Shown here: in pieces, positions 12,301 through 23,100 of the stretch
How positions within the stretch are numbered: position 1 is the stretch's first letter
How the letters are laid out: each line of letters starts with the position of its first letter
Source: Agelaius tricolor
Taxonomy: Eukaryota > Chordata > Aves > Passeriformes > Icteridae
Length of the DNA stretch: 64,000 nt
Assembly: GCA_023055355.1 (NCBI GenBank)
Contig: JALJCS010000006.1
Span: 34,496,001 to 34,560,000, forward strand
Direction: 5' to 3'
Notes under the pieces: generated by a model
The model's database searches: none
The model's input: the letters and a program-made list of their open reading frames with translations, nothing else
What the model was told of the DNA's origin: nothing
Translations under genes and position numbers: made by a program

Positions 12301-15300
12301 ATCTCAGCCTCAGAGTGCCTGAACTGCTGCTGCTGGGTTCACCAAGGCTGCTGGGGCTTCTTTAGGACAAGCAGGTGTCTCACAGAATCCAGATGTTCTG
12401 CAATAGAGAACAAGGCCTCAAAAAGCATTTCTCTCCCTGGTACAACCATGCCTGAGACAATGCTTCATTTCCCTAGGGAAGGAAATTCCTGTGGCACCTC
12501 AGAATCCATGATATAAAATGCTGACTTCTGATGGCAGTTGCCATCATTTTAGTTATTTAATTCTCAATGTTTGCCTCTTGGCCACTGAAGAGTCAAGATC
12601 TGGCACAGAAACCTTGGCATTTTTGAAATCCAAGTCTGAGAACTGAGTATGTACACCTAGGAAGTTTAGGCTATGCCACTGCAAGCCTACATATAAAAGA
12701 AAATAGAAAATGCAGTGAGTAGTCTTATGTTCAAATTTTGTATTGGAGATTCGAACCAGCATTCTTCAATATCTAAAAAGTGACAATGATTTCTCCCAGC
12801 CTCAGAGGGATTTTAAAAAATTTTATTTAAAGTGATTCTAGATCAGGAGGTACATACCAGTTTGAAAATGCAAATGTCAGATTGGTATATCCTATTAAAA
12901 TACTCCTGGCTCAATTACTCATCTCTCTGTTGTACATTAATTGACTTTGCCTTATCCTGTTCCCAAAAGGGAAAGTTTCTGTCTGTTTGTACTGTAAAGT
13001 TATTGATCTGCATGGTGTCTGTGTGTGAGTCCTCAGAGACACTTTGCAGGAGGCAGGGGAATCAAGCACTGCAGAGTGAGTTACTGCAGATTCACATTGG
13101 GTCCAATTTTGCTCACAGTCTGTTGAGGCCTGAGCAGTCTGCAAAGCTCAGAGATAGAGCAACATTTGAATGGTAAATAAGAAAGGCCTTGCAATGAGGC
13201 TGGTTTTTCCAAGTGCAGTGGAGCTACCCCCAGGTGTCCTTCCTCTGTGCAACAGACCTGCTGGGGTTTGGAGAGAAAATGTGTTGGCTGGCTCAGGGTG
13301 AAATAAACTGCCAGACACTGATGTGGGCATCTTTTATGTGGTGTCTGTGGAACCAGTTAGAGCTCAGAGCAAATACAGCCACTTCTCAGTAAATTGTTTA
13401 TGTGCCATTTCTAGTAGTTCTCCTGCTAGTACAGATTGTTCAGCAACTAAATAGCAGGCTTAATCCATCAGGTTTGAAAGAGCAGAAATACTTTGAGGAC
13501 AAATTTGGCCTCATGTGTCCATGTTCAAGCTAGTGACTCTTTTGGATGTTTCATTTCTCAGTTTTTCTGTTGGCTTTTCTCTCTTTCATTTGATAAACCT
13601 CTCTTTTTCCATCTGGAATTCCACCTCCTGTGTCCAAATCTCATATTTCTAACTTTTTTAAACTTTAGGAAATAAAGAAGAAATGTATGTGAGCCAGAAA
13701 TGAAATGCTGGCCTGGCTGAAGGAGACATAAAAGCTGAGGCTGATTGGTTGCACTCAGACTTAAGTGTTTCAGTTTGAGCACTCAGGAGTTCAGAAAACA
13801 CCACTAGCATTAAGAAAATATGCTTTTTTGACTGGATTTCTTTGTGGTCCATGACCATTTGCAGAAGAATATGGAAGACTTTTTCCTATGGAAGATCTTT
13901 TCCATGAAAAACATGATAAGCAACATTCAGTAATATTTTACAACACTTATAGAATAGATTTTGTCTGAGAATCCCAAGGTATGGGGCACAGGTTACAGAA
14001 CAGAATCATTCCTGTTCTAGAGGAAAGAAAGACTCAGGGCTGTACATTTCTTGCTCCACGCCACATCCATTGAACTACGGTGGAGGAGCAAATTGCGAGT
14101 CTACTGTTCCAAATAAAACTGCTTGTGCAGACATAACTGTAGATGAGAAGGACATAAGCAGGTACTTGTCAGGTTTATTTAAATGCCTCTCTGCCAGGGA
14201 CCAGCAAAGACACTCTATTTCCCATCTTATGACTTGCATACTCAGTTATTTTAAATTTTACTACAAGTAAGTGCTCAAGCATGTAAGCTTAACATTCTCT
14301 TTCTGGGAGCGTTCATGTGAACATGAGCCAAGTACTTGAATGTTTGTGGAAAATGAAGGCAAAAGAGTCGTACGTGAATATTTATGGAAATTGATTGTGG
14401 TGTGCACCCCATTCTGTAGGAGTAATCAGAACAAGAGTGACTGTGGGGAGGCATAACCAGCAAGTTGCAGAGAGGCCACTTTCCTTCCAGCTCCAAAGCA
14501 AAGACCAGGACAATTGCTCCAAGGAGAGCAACAGCCAGCCTTGTACGTTCTCGTGACTGCATGTTGCCACACAGGTCTAGGTGAGAGCCCAGGGGATGGG
14601 ATAGGCTCACACCCTCAGTTTAATATAATAGCTTCTTCTGAAAACAAGATCATGTATTTGTTTCCTCAGCATATGACTAGGCAGAAGGAAAAAAAAAAGA
14701 TAAAGCAGACAAGAATACTCTCATTTATTAGGCTTAGGGAGCTCTGATGTTCAAGCTTGGTTCTTGTGGGAACTGAAGATAAGAGAAAAAACTCCCCACT
14801 GCCAGATATAACCTCTGCAGCAGGATCTTTAGGAAAAAAAAAAAAAAGAAGAAGAAGTACATCTGAAAATGTTTTCCTTTGTACTGTTGGGTTTTTTATG
14901 TTCCTAGGGACCAGCTACACAGATCTGGGAATTATATGATAAACTTTGGATTTATGCTGTCAGTTCCTATGCGTCTTATTTTTCACTTGCTTAGATTCTG
15001 ATCTCTGTGCGTTGCTACTTTTCATAGTACATTTAAAAAATCCACTTACACACATATGGGTTTGATATATATCATACCCTAAGGACAAGAGTACGGCCAT
15101 GAGATTACATTTTAACAATTAAAAGGAAGGAAGAAAGGAATTAAATTATTACCACATTTTAATTTTTCTCTCGATGAACCTCATATATTGGGTATACAGC
15201 GCTCTTCCAAAGTATAGCAGGTGTCTATTTGTGCCAAAACAGACCTGAAATGGTGTGGTAGGGTATTCTCCCAGTCTGCACATCAAAATGTGACCTAAAG

Positions 15301-15398
15301 CAAAGAGAATGGTGGAATTGGTTCAGGACCTACCAAAGATCTTTGAAGTAGGCAGAGAGCAGACATGTTGCTCTCCAGAAGAAGGGAAAAATTATATT
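9330..15398. other. Long non-coding stretch, no recognised element
   Basis: Six kilobases without a recognisable gene or clear repeat. Reading frames up to about 115 codons occur (for example plus 12832-13176) but resemble no protein I know and overlap frames open on the other strand. Low-complexity items: an A/GAA run at 14834-14856. A possible degenerate MITE-like core ('ccactgacttcaaaggac') lies near 11430-11450. Confidence 0.5.
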
Positions 15399-15443
15399 GA
15401 AAAGTAAAAACTATTTAGAAAAGTAAAAACTATTTAGAAAATA
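15399..15443. repeat. Perfect 19-base tandem duplication
   Basis: The unit gaaaagtaaaaactattta occurs at 15399-15417 and again at 15418-15436 without mismatch, followed by the start of a third copy (gaaaata). The exact identity of the copies suggests a recent replication-slippage event. Confidence 0.9.
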
Positions 15444-17260
15444 TTTTTAATATAATTTTTTTGATTCCTAAAGATTTTTAAAATATCAGGAGCTCTCCTG
15501 ATTAATAAAGGAACAGGTATGATACAGTCAAGCCAGGCACAAACTGCTAAGACTTTTGTTGTATTAACAGAATACGTACAACAGTATTTAACACAAACAT
15601 TCTGTAAACACATCACTGCCATGGTACTTTGTGCTGTGAGAAGCATGCACATGAATTTACAGTTGATTGTATGAAAAAGTAACCATTTATTTTACATTAT
15701 ACACAGCTTGTTGGCATCAGTTAACTAAGTACTAGGAAAGATTGCTGTGAGTTGCTAGATCATGTTCTAGCTCCTCATTCTGTTCTTTCAAGATGCCATG
15801 GTAAGCAAACATTACATATGGGCTCTTGATTCAAAAAGGACAAGTTCAGGTCCTGCAAAAGGCTGAGAGAATGTAGCCAAAAGTATACACATATGCAACC
15901 TGCAGGACAAGCTGCCTCCAGAAAGGCGATTTCTCTGTGGTCTCCCCTCAACCCCAGTGGCAGGATTGGTTCATGCTCTTCTCTCAGTGGTTTGAGTTTT
16001 TAAATATACGTAAGCAGTCACCGTCTCCATGTATTTTGAGAAGTACATTTTGGTTCAGGAAGAATATGCTGAATACAGATACCTTTTTGTTCATACATAA
16101 TCAAATGTAGGGACCAGGAGATGATTTCTTTTTTGACTGCCTAATATCATGTTCTAAAATATTTCTGTTAAATGCAAGAAAATTCTCTTGTAATTAATTC
16201 TGAGATATTTTGGACATACATATAATTTTGGGAGAAAAATTTTATAGCTTCTATCATAAACAAACAATGATGCTGTCCCAGGAAAAATATATTTCACTCT
16301 CATGGGCTTTCATTGAATAAAGAGATTTTGAACTGAGCTCCTTAAAATATCAATGCTCTATATTACTCCCCAGATACAGATATAAATCTTTATAATAGTG
16401 CACTTTACAAGCAGCACTCCTGAGTCTTTTTTTGATTGGTAATCACAGTGTTTCCTTATTAATACAGTAAAAAATGTAAAAGACATAAACAGATTGCAAT
16501 ATATCTGTTCTTTCTGTATGGAGATACATCAGCTTCTGCTTTAAGCATTCCTAATGTTTCAGCCATCATACTTTTTATGGGTTTATATGGGAAGGAAATT
16601 GTACCAGAAAACTGAACTCAATAACAGCCATTCGGTGAATAAATCCAGTTATCTTTGGTACCCTGAATGTAATAAAAATGTACAAAAGTTAAATTTCTGC
16701 ATCATCACAGAGTTATATTGACTGTTTTTAATGTCAATAGGGAAACAGATTTCCAACCAACAGGTTTTTTCCCCCAAATACTGCCTAATTGCAGGTTATG
16801 TTTTCATTAAAACAGTGTCTAAGAGACACTGAATGCTTACTAATCCTGATACTAAAATATCTGATGAAAATGTAAAAATATTCAGGAATAAAAACTAATC
16901 TATGTTTTTGAAAAAATGTAACAGTCCAGATACTCTTAATTCTTCTGAGCCTCATAATTTTCCTATACCCTTGTGCCATGACTTACGAAATTTCTGATGA
17001 CCAAACTGCTTCCCTTCCCAGTTACAGAGGCAATATGTCTTTCTTACACCTTCATTAATGTTATGTTTGTGTTTGGTAGGGAGCTGTGAATATGTAGGCT
17101 TCCATAACTTGGCATGAATTCTGGTAAGCCCACATCCTTCCCACTAGCAACTTGTATTTCTGGGAGAGTTCAGCCACATTCCTTACCTTCTTTTTGTATG
17201 CCTGGACAACATTTTTAGGAAGCCTTGTCTTTTCCTTTGGGAACACAGAGCAACAACATT
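15444..17260. other. A+T-rich non-coding sequence, possibly conserved around 16320-16560
   Basis: No gene or repeat is recognised. 16320-16560 is AT-rich but not low-complexity and carries many regulatory-type words (aatcacagtg, tattaataca). Whether it is conserved cannot be decided from this sequence. Confidence 0.35.
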
Positions 17261-17339
17261 GTTCTTTTTTTTGTTTTGTTTTGTTTTGTTTGGGTTTTGT
17301 GGAGTTTTTTTGTTTGGTTGGTTTTTTTTGTTGTTGTGG
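17261..17339. repeat. T-rich (TTTTG)n-like low-complexity tract
   Basis: Runs of T are interrupted by single G, including consecutive 'ttttg' units. On the minus strand it is a C/A-interrupted poly(A). This could be the decayed poly(A) of a retrocopy inserted on the minus strand, but nothing recognisable lies next to it. Frames crossing it are compositional artefacts. Confidence 0.75.
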
Positions 17340-17907
17340 AAGGTGAAGAAGGATTAAGATTTTTTTCTCACACCGTCTGTTGTATGCTGAGGCAAATGTT
17401 TTGAAAATCCAAGAACTGGGTGTCTTTAGAGCAAAGCACAATTTTGGCAGTGTTGGGTGTTGATATAATTCCCATTTCAGAATATTATTTTGGCTTTATT
17501 GCTATTTGCTGTTTGCCAGCTGTCATTACCTGTTAGAGTCACCTACAATGAAGACAAATGGAAAGTGAGCCTGTTTCTTAGACTTTAACTTTGCAGAGTT
17601 AAAGCAAAGCCTGAATGCACCAACATGATTTGTCACTGTCAGTGAGACACTTCCATAGTGCTGGTGAAGCCTGAGCATCTCTGGAACAGCTCAGGCACTG
17701 GTCTACCAGGGCCATGCAGATGTTGAACCTGCCTTATAGCACCAAGTATTTGTAAGTAGGGCATGATAACCTTCTGGAACATGAGCAACCAATGCAATAC
17801 AGACTTCTTGAACTACACTGTATAACTTTAGGAGCATCTTCCCTGGGTTTTCCTAGAATATCCCCCAGTTATCCCAACAACATTCTTTTGAGTCATTATG
17901 TGAATCT

Positions 17908-17933
17908 ATATATAGCCTTTGAGGGCTATATAT
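17908..17933. repeat. Perfect 10-base inverted repeat
   Basis: ATATATAGCC (17908-17917) and GGCTATATAT (17924-17933) are separated by a six-base loop, tttgag. It is a short A+T-rich hairpin with no neighbouring gene and no T-run after it, so it does not resemble a terminator. Confidence 0.8.
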
Positions 17934-18443
17934 GAATGGTGAAGTCAATAGCAATGATAAATTCTGTAGTTCTGTATTATTAGGCTTCCATGGAATTGTA
18001 GTTACTCTACAAAGACTGTGTTTACAGCTTAGGTGTATAATTTCTAGGGTAACACTAGGAACTTTCTTGCTACTTAGTCTTAGGGATAATGACAAATACT
18101 TCATAGGGATGTTGTCGCCATGTCATAGGACATTCATGAGAACAACATGGAAACACAGTCTGGTTGAAGAATCTATACAGCACTACAAAGGCTGGCTGGA
18201 TGACCACATGCAGGTTATCAAAAAAAGGATTTCCTGTTAAAATGCAAATTCATGTTGATTAATATTTTGCAGGGATCTTGTTACCTTTTTGGTCTGTTTC
18301 AGTGTGACACAATATGAGCCTTATGGGAGATACATGTTTGCAATATTTTCCGGTTACATGAAGCTGGACAGACAGCAAAGGGTGCTGAAAAATGGGATTA
18401 ATATTCAAAATTATTTTGACAAGTTGTAGATACAGCCTGAAAA

Positions 18444-18870
18444 ATGGATGAAAAATCAAATGATGCAAGAAGGCAGGTGTATCAGGTAACCAAACATTGG
18501 GCAGGGAATTTGGTTAGGATCAGGTTTTCAGAATTAGTTTTGGGGTTAGTGTGGATTGTAAATCATGAGGATCCAGAAGAGATAAGATTAGTGATGGGAT
18601 TTATAAACAGGAAGGCAGTCTGTCATGCAGGAGAAATGCTTGTGCTCTGGTCAGAAATGGTAAAACCTAGCTTGATTGCTAGGTCTATTTTTGAGACTTC
18701 CAAATAAGAGCTGGATCATATGGAAGGAGTTCAGAAAAGGAATGTGGAAATGGTGAGAATTCTGGAAAAGTGACTTCCAGAAGTACTGCAATACCATTGG
18801 TAGAGTTTAGTGATGACACATAGCTGGAGAGAAACCTAAGGCGCTGAGATGAGGGATTTTCTTGGTTCTG
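18444..18870 (+). mobile_element. LINE (CR1/L3-superfamily) RT C-terminal fossil, plus strand
   Basis: Around 18625-18690 the plus strand reads GEMLVLWSEMVKPSLIARSIF, which fits the register of the block [23 protein letters not shown]. After one in-frame stop it reads HMEGVQKRNVEMVRILEK, matching LERVQRRATKMVKGLE. Near 18820-18850 LERNLRR matches SLEKRRLRRD. The three blocks occur in the right order with near-correct spacing, although single-block identity is modest. The 5' limit is uncertain, because 18444-18600 is open but not clearly alignable. A small perfect hairpin (ACCTAGC/GCTAGGT, 18665-18684) lies inside. Confidence 0.5.
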
Positions 18871-19580
18871 TGTAGAAAATCCATACCTGCAGTACTGTTT
18901 GCAGGATGGAGATATATGGAAATACGGTGGAGAAGCAGCTCTTTGTAGTCAACCATGTGTTGGTCACAGAGGGAAGTAAGTATGCAACTCTAACTCTTCC
19001 CAAAGCACAACACATCGATATCCTGATTATCAGACACAAATCTTAAACCCTGTGGTCTATCATTATTAAGCATTAATCATTACTTATAGAATTTCTTGGT
19101 TGGCTCTGGCACTCTATACATATATAAATTAAGATATTTTGTCTGACTCTATTTCTCAGCAAAATAATCAAATCAACATTGGAACTTCTAGAAACTATGA
19201 TGTCTGCTTATTCCAAGTAATGCTTATTCTAATACTGAATGTCTTGTCCTGGCAATTGCCCAGAAAGGTCTGTTGGTGCAATATGTCTGGGGAAGAGTAG
19301 AAAGGGGCTGTGCTGAAGACTCATGATGGCAAAAAAAGTGACATATTAATTGACTGGAGTGGACTGTAACACAGCAGAACATATTAGAAAAACAGGGAGA
19401 GTACAATGTTGCAGAAGCCTTCAAAATAGATTGGACCACAGAAGTGATCTTGTTCCTCCTTTTCACCTAAGGTGGAAGAAGTGTATCTAGATGATTCCAA
19501 ATTATGTTTAATCTAATTTTAAAAATCTCCCATCCTTGCTGAAGTTTTCACATAGTTCCCAGAGCTATATAACTTTTTTT

Positions 19581-19599
19581 TATACACACACATGTGCGT

Positions 19600-19635
<36 letters not shown>
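19581..19635. repeat. (CA)n microsatellite
   Basis: An impure 'tatacacacacatgtgcgtg' lead-in is followed by a long uninterrupted CA run to 19634. Alternating purine-pyrimidine of this length can adopt Z-DNA and is usually length-polymorphic. Confidence 0.97.
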
Positions 19636-19637
<2 letters not shown>

Positions 19638-19689
19638 GAATTTTCTGCTGAAAAATAAACCAATTGCCAAATGCTTCTTCTCATGACTT

Positions 19690-19985
19690 CAATGATTCCT
19701 CCATTACCACACCAGAGTGTGAAGGTTAGGGTTTATCATGCATTTCTTTCTAATTATACCCATTTTCTAAACATCTTACTACTGTTCCTGCTGCTCTTCT
19801 CTTCAGTCTCTTCAATTTGTCTACATCTTTCATGAAGTATGACACTGAGAGTTGACACAGAAGTACTGCTGAGCTTGCTAGCAATGAGGAGAGTGAGACA
19901 ATTTCTTCCCATGTCTTACACAGGATGTTCTGGTTAACACATGTCAGAATGACATCTGTCATTTCTTTTTGTAACAGCATTACAC
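19690..19985 (-). mobile_element. LINE (CR1/L3-superfamily) RT C-terminal fossil, minus strand
   Basis: An open minus-strand stretch (19980 down to 19750) reads, in order, LQKEMTDVILTCVNQNI (compare AKKANxILGCINRSI), CKTWEEIVSLSSLLAS (compare [16 protein letters not shown]), QLSVSYFMKDVDKLKRLKRRA (compare CVQFWxPxFKKDVDKLERVQRRA) and then VVRCLE (compare MIRGLE). The domain order, spacing and the KDVDKL-R-RRA run make this a clear relic of the segment after the RT catalytic core. It could extend to about 20050 on the 5' side of the element, but no block is readable there. It is opposite in strand to the neighbouring fossils, so it is a separate insertion or was inverted. Confidence 0.72.
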
Positions 19986-20869
19986 CATAGGCTGGGAATT
20001 AGTTACTCTGCTGTCTTCCACCACACCAGGCCCTTGTCTATGCCACTGGCTCCTGACTAATTAAGCATGAGTGCGTCCGTGCCTTTGGGGATTTTTATTT
20101 TTTCCTCTATGGATCTTGTACTTTCCACCTTCCTGCATGGGGTTTTGTTCTGTTGACTCAGGAACCATGTTAGTATGGTAGGGAAGGATCTCAGGCTCAA
20201 CCAGAACAAGCAAAGTGTCAGTATTTCAGAGATATTGTGTGTTAGCAACTAATGAGCTGAGAGCAGCACTATCTCCTGATGGTTGATATGGACTCATTCT
20301 TGTGATCCTGGGTCATGTCAAGGACTGACCTCTGTGCTTTGCTGTGCTTTTCCTTGAATTGTCTGTGTACTGTAGCAGCTATGACAGCGGACACAGGGTG
20401 TCTCAGGAACTAGAGTGATTGTGAAAGCTGATGTTAGCATGTAGCATGAAAGATAGTGGTGAGCCCTGTCAAAACTAAAGATCAGACTGGGCCCCTGAAC
20501 CTGTTACTTTGCATGAAAAAAGAAACAAATCCTAGGGCTTTTTTCCAAAGGACCGTAAGCATTGCAATCCTAGATAAAAGAGGAAATATTCCACTGTTTA
20601 GCCACATTTAGTCTAGGTTTCCATAAATCCCTGATCATGGGTATCTTTACAAATTGCACTGTATGGAGAACTAAGCTGCCCTTGAATATTAATAACCCAG
20701 ACTAGCCAGATCAATTCTGTATTAAGGTCATGTCACTCACTGCCTGCCTGGTGATGTCAGGGCAGTTCCAACAGTCTTTAAAGTACCACATTATTTAAGG
20801 CCACAAATGTTAATTAAAACTTTTGGTTCCATTAATGCACATATTCAGAAATGACTTGGAGTTGTCTAA

Positions 20870-21070
20870 AATGCTGGGCTTTTGTCTATAATGGGAATAT
20901 CAGTGGAAACTCATAGGTGCCAAAGGCTTTGCATGTTCTGCCCCCAGCTTTGGAGCATGGTGCCAGCTGAGACTCAGAATGTTAATTCCATAAATGCCTT
21001 CAAGTCAAGACTACAGGCATGTTTAATCTGGCTTTTCCTGAACAATAGCTTTGTCTCTGGGTGAATTCTC
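20870..21070 (+). mobile_element. Possible LINE ORF2 C-terminal fossil, plus strand
   Basis: The plus strand from about 20941 reads PQLWSMVPAETQNVN then INAFKSRLQACLI. This has the pattern of the C-terminal tail of L2/CR1-type ORF2 proteins (LWNxLPxxxRxxxSLxxFKxxLKxxL). Only this one block is legible, so chance similarity is possible. It could be the 3' part of the same old insertion as 18444-18870, separated by later insertions, or an unrelated LINE. Confidence 0.38.
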
Positions 21071-21550
21071 TAAAGTGCTCTGAGATTTTTTTGTATGTGT
21101 GGGGTTTTTTTAACATGAAGAGCACCACATACGTAAATGTATAAAATGTGAGATGTATTTTTAATGTGCAGTGATACATTTCTCTTCATCGCCCTATACA
21201 AAAAAGGAAACTTGCATTCATTTGATTCCAAGAACTCAAACACTTTTTTTATACTAGCAATGAAGTTAAAAAAAAATCAGCCCCTTCTAAACTTGTATAT
21301 TACATAAATAATGAACATTAATGCAGTTTCAAAAATGGTAGCAATCATTTCTCAAATGTATTGTTATTTCAATACTCACTAGAGATTACTTTGATTTTCT
21401 GAATAATATCTAGGTTTACAGCAGGAACTGCACAGCCTATGTGAGTAATATGAGACCTAATTATGTTATACCCTGAAATCAATAAATATGTGCTCTTAAA
21501 AGTGAGTTATTGATGCCATTTGAGCAAAATCACCTTACCTAGACTCATGA
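21071..21550. other. Non-coding sequence, nothing recognised
   Basis: A+T-rich with several short homopolymer runs. No repeat family or coding frame could be identified. Confidence 0.5.
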
Positions 21551-21552
21551 TG

Positions 21553-21593
21553 CAAACTTGGACACACCAAGTTTGGTTGGAGAAAAACCAAAC
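21553..21593. repeat. Two adjoining perfect hairpins
   Basis: CAAACTTGG (21553-21561) pairs with CCAAGTTTG (21567-21575) around acaca. Overlapping it, GTTTGGTT (21571-21578) pairs with AACCAAAC (21586-21593) around ggagaaa. The two stems share bases 21571-21575 and are mutually exclusive at that edge. No gene context explains them. Confidence 0.8.
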
Positions 21594-21720
21594 CCTTCCG
21601 AGCAAAGCTGTTATTTTGCTGTTGTTTATCTGCCTCTCACCTTCACCTTCAACCCTCCCCCATCTCTCCTGCTTGCCTTCACCTGGCTGCCTTTGCTCAT
21701 TTGCAAATCTCAACTGAACA

Positions 21721-21739
21721 TTTTTTTTTTTTTTTTTTT
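21721..21739. repeat. Poly(T) run of 19
   Basis: An uninterrupted T run, poly(A) on the minus strand. No recognisable retrocopy body lies on either side, so I list it as a homopolymer only. Confidence 0.95.
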
Positions 21740-22479
21740 AATTTGAAAGAAGAAATGCAGATTGCTAAAATGCAAATGCTGGTAGTGACAAGAAGCTATA
21801 TGCAAAAATAAGATATAGGACTTTGATATAGAACCAATTGTGTCTGTAGGAATGACAAATGATACTCATATAGTTAAAATGCTGCATTTATTTTGCCACG
21901 ACTCTCCATGTGGACATTCTTACTCAGAAATAAACAATTTTTGTTTCCAGTTTAGATAAACTGCTTTCAAAGCAACAGAAGCTAAAATGGATAAATCCAT
22001 TCATTTTAGTCACACGCACATATACATTCACATCCTTATGGAGGAAAAAGGGGGTTATATTGTCCAGCTACAGTGGTTTAAATTCCCACATTATTATATA
22101 TTGTTATAATTTCTGATATAGGTAGGCTCTTACGCTCCATATGGCTTCCATATGCACAAACCCTTGGTTACTGAAGATGGATGAAAGCCATATTGTTTTT
22201 TAATGCATGTGCTGAGGAAAAAGAGCTATCACTAACCTGTGAACTGATTATACCTGATATACTTAAACTGATGTTAAAGCATAACTGTTGCTGCATAAAG
22301 CTATGCCTGCAGCAGAAATGTTTGGTAGCTTACAGAGGACAATTAAAAGCACGTTATAATTTTTCAGAAGGGATTTCCATTACTGGCAGAAGTTTATAAA
22401 GACATTTTTGCTGGAAAGGAAATGTTTTTGCCGATGTAGCTAATTTTATGGAAGGAACTGGCAAAAGCTGTGCTAGAAG

Positions 22480-23100
22480 TGTCCTGTTGGTGGTACAATG
22501 GCAGTCACAGTAGGACTGGTTACCGGCAGAGCTCTCCCAACAAACTCTTCCCTAGCACAGACCAGACCTCAGGGGTCTATTTCAAAAGGTGTTATGTAAA
22601 TGGGGTGTTAAAACCATTGTGACAGCAGAGAAACAAAGACTGTTCCCTGAGGGAGAAGGAATATGCAAAACTGTCTGGGGACAGTCCAACGGTTTGGGGT
22701 CAGGCTGTCTTCCTCTGCAAGGATCTGGGTGAAAGAGCCAGCAGGCAAAATTGGCTTCATTTGATATGGCAGGGCCACAAACCCCTTGAGCTGAAGTCTT
22801 AGTCCAGGGGCACCTGGGAGTTTTGGGAGTATGGGTGGCTTGTGTCATGGAGTTCAAGCCCTGTTTTGGGCCCCTGATTAGTTTTGCTGAAACTTTAGCA
22901 TGAAGTGAAAAAGTTGCAGTAGAGGGGAGAATGCAAAGTTGGAGGAGAGGTGCAAAGTCTTTGTGCAGGCACTCCTTGCTGCCCTGCACGGAGGGAGGAT
23001 GAGCAGTAACCTGCAGACACACATGGTCCCAGTGTCAGAGGTAACTTTCACATAGCACCCAGGTGTTTCATGGTGCATTTCCCATGGTTCTGGATCTGTG
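22480..23100. other. Locally G+C-richer non-coding block
   Basis: This patch is richer in G+C than its surroundings and holds one of the two longest open frames (minus 23022-22582, 146 codons). The predicted product has no recognisable domain, signal peptide or motif, and several alternative frames are also open. I judge it a chance frame. It could be an old, unrecognised repeat. Confidence 0.35.

Noticed and set aside
12832..13176. 114-codon plus-strand frame
   Set aside because: A minus-strand frame is open across the same bases, and the product has no recognisable feature.
19581..19635. CRISPR or tandem-gene structure at the repeat arrays
   Set aside because: These are simple dinucleotide microsatellites. 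No spaced repeat array exists in the window, and the DNA is vertebrate.
22582..23022. 146-codon minus-strand open frame in a G+C-richer block
   Set aside because: No recognisable domain, signal peptide or motif. Another minus frame overlaps it, and there is no promoter or splice context.
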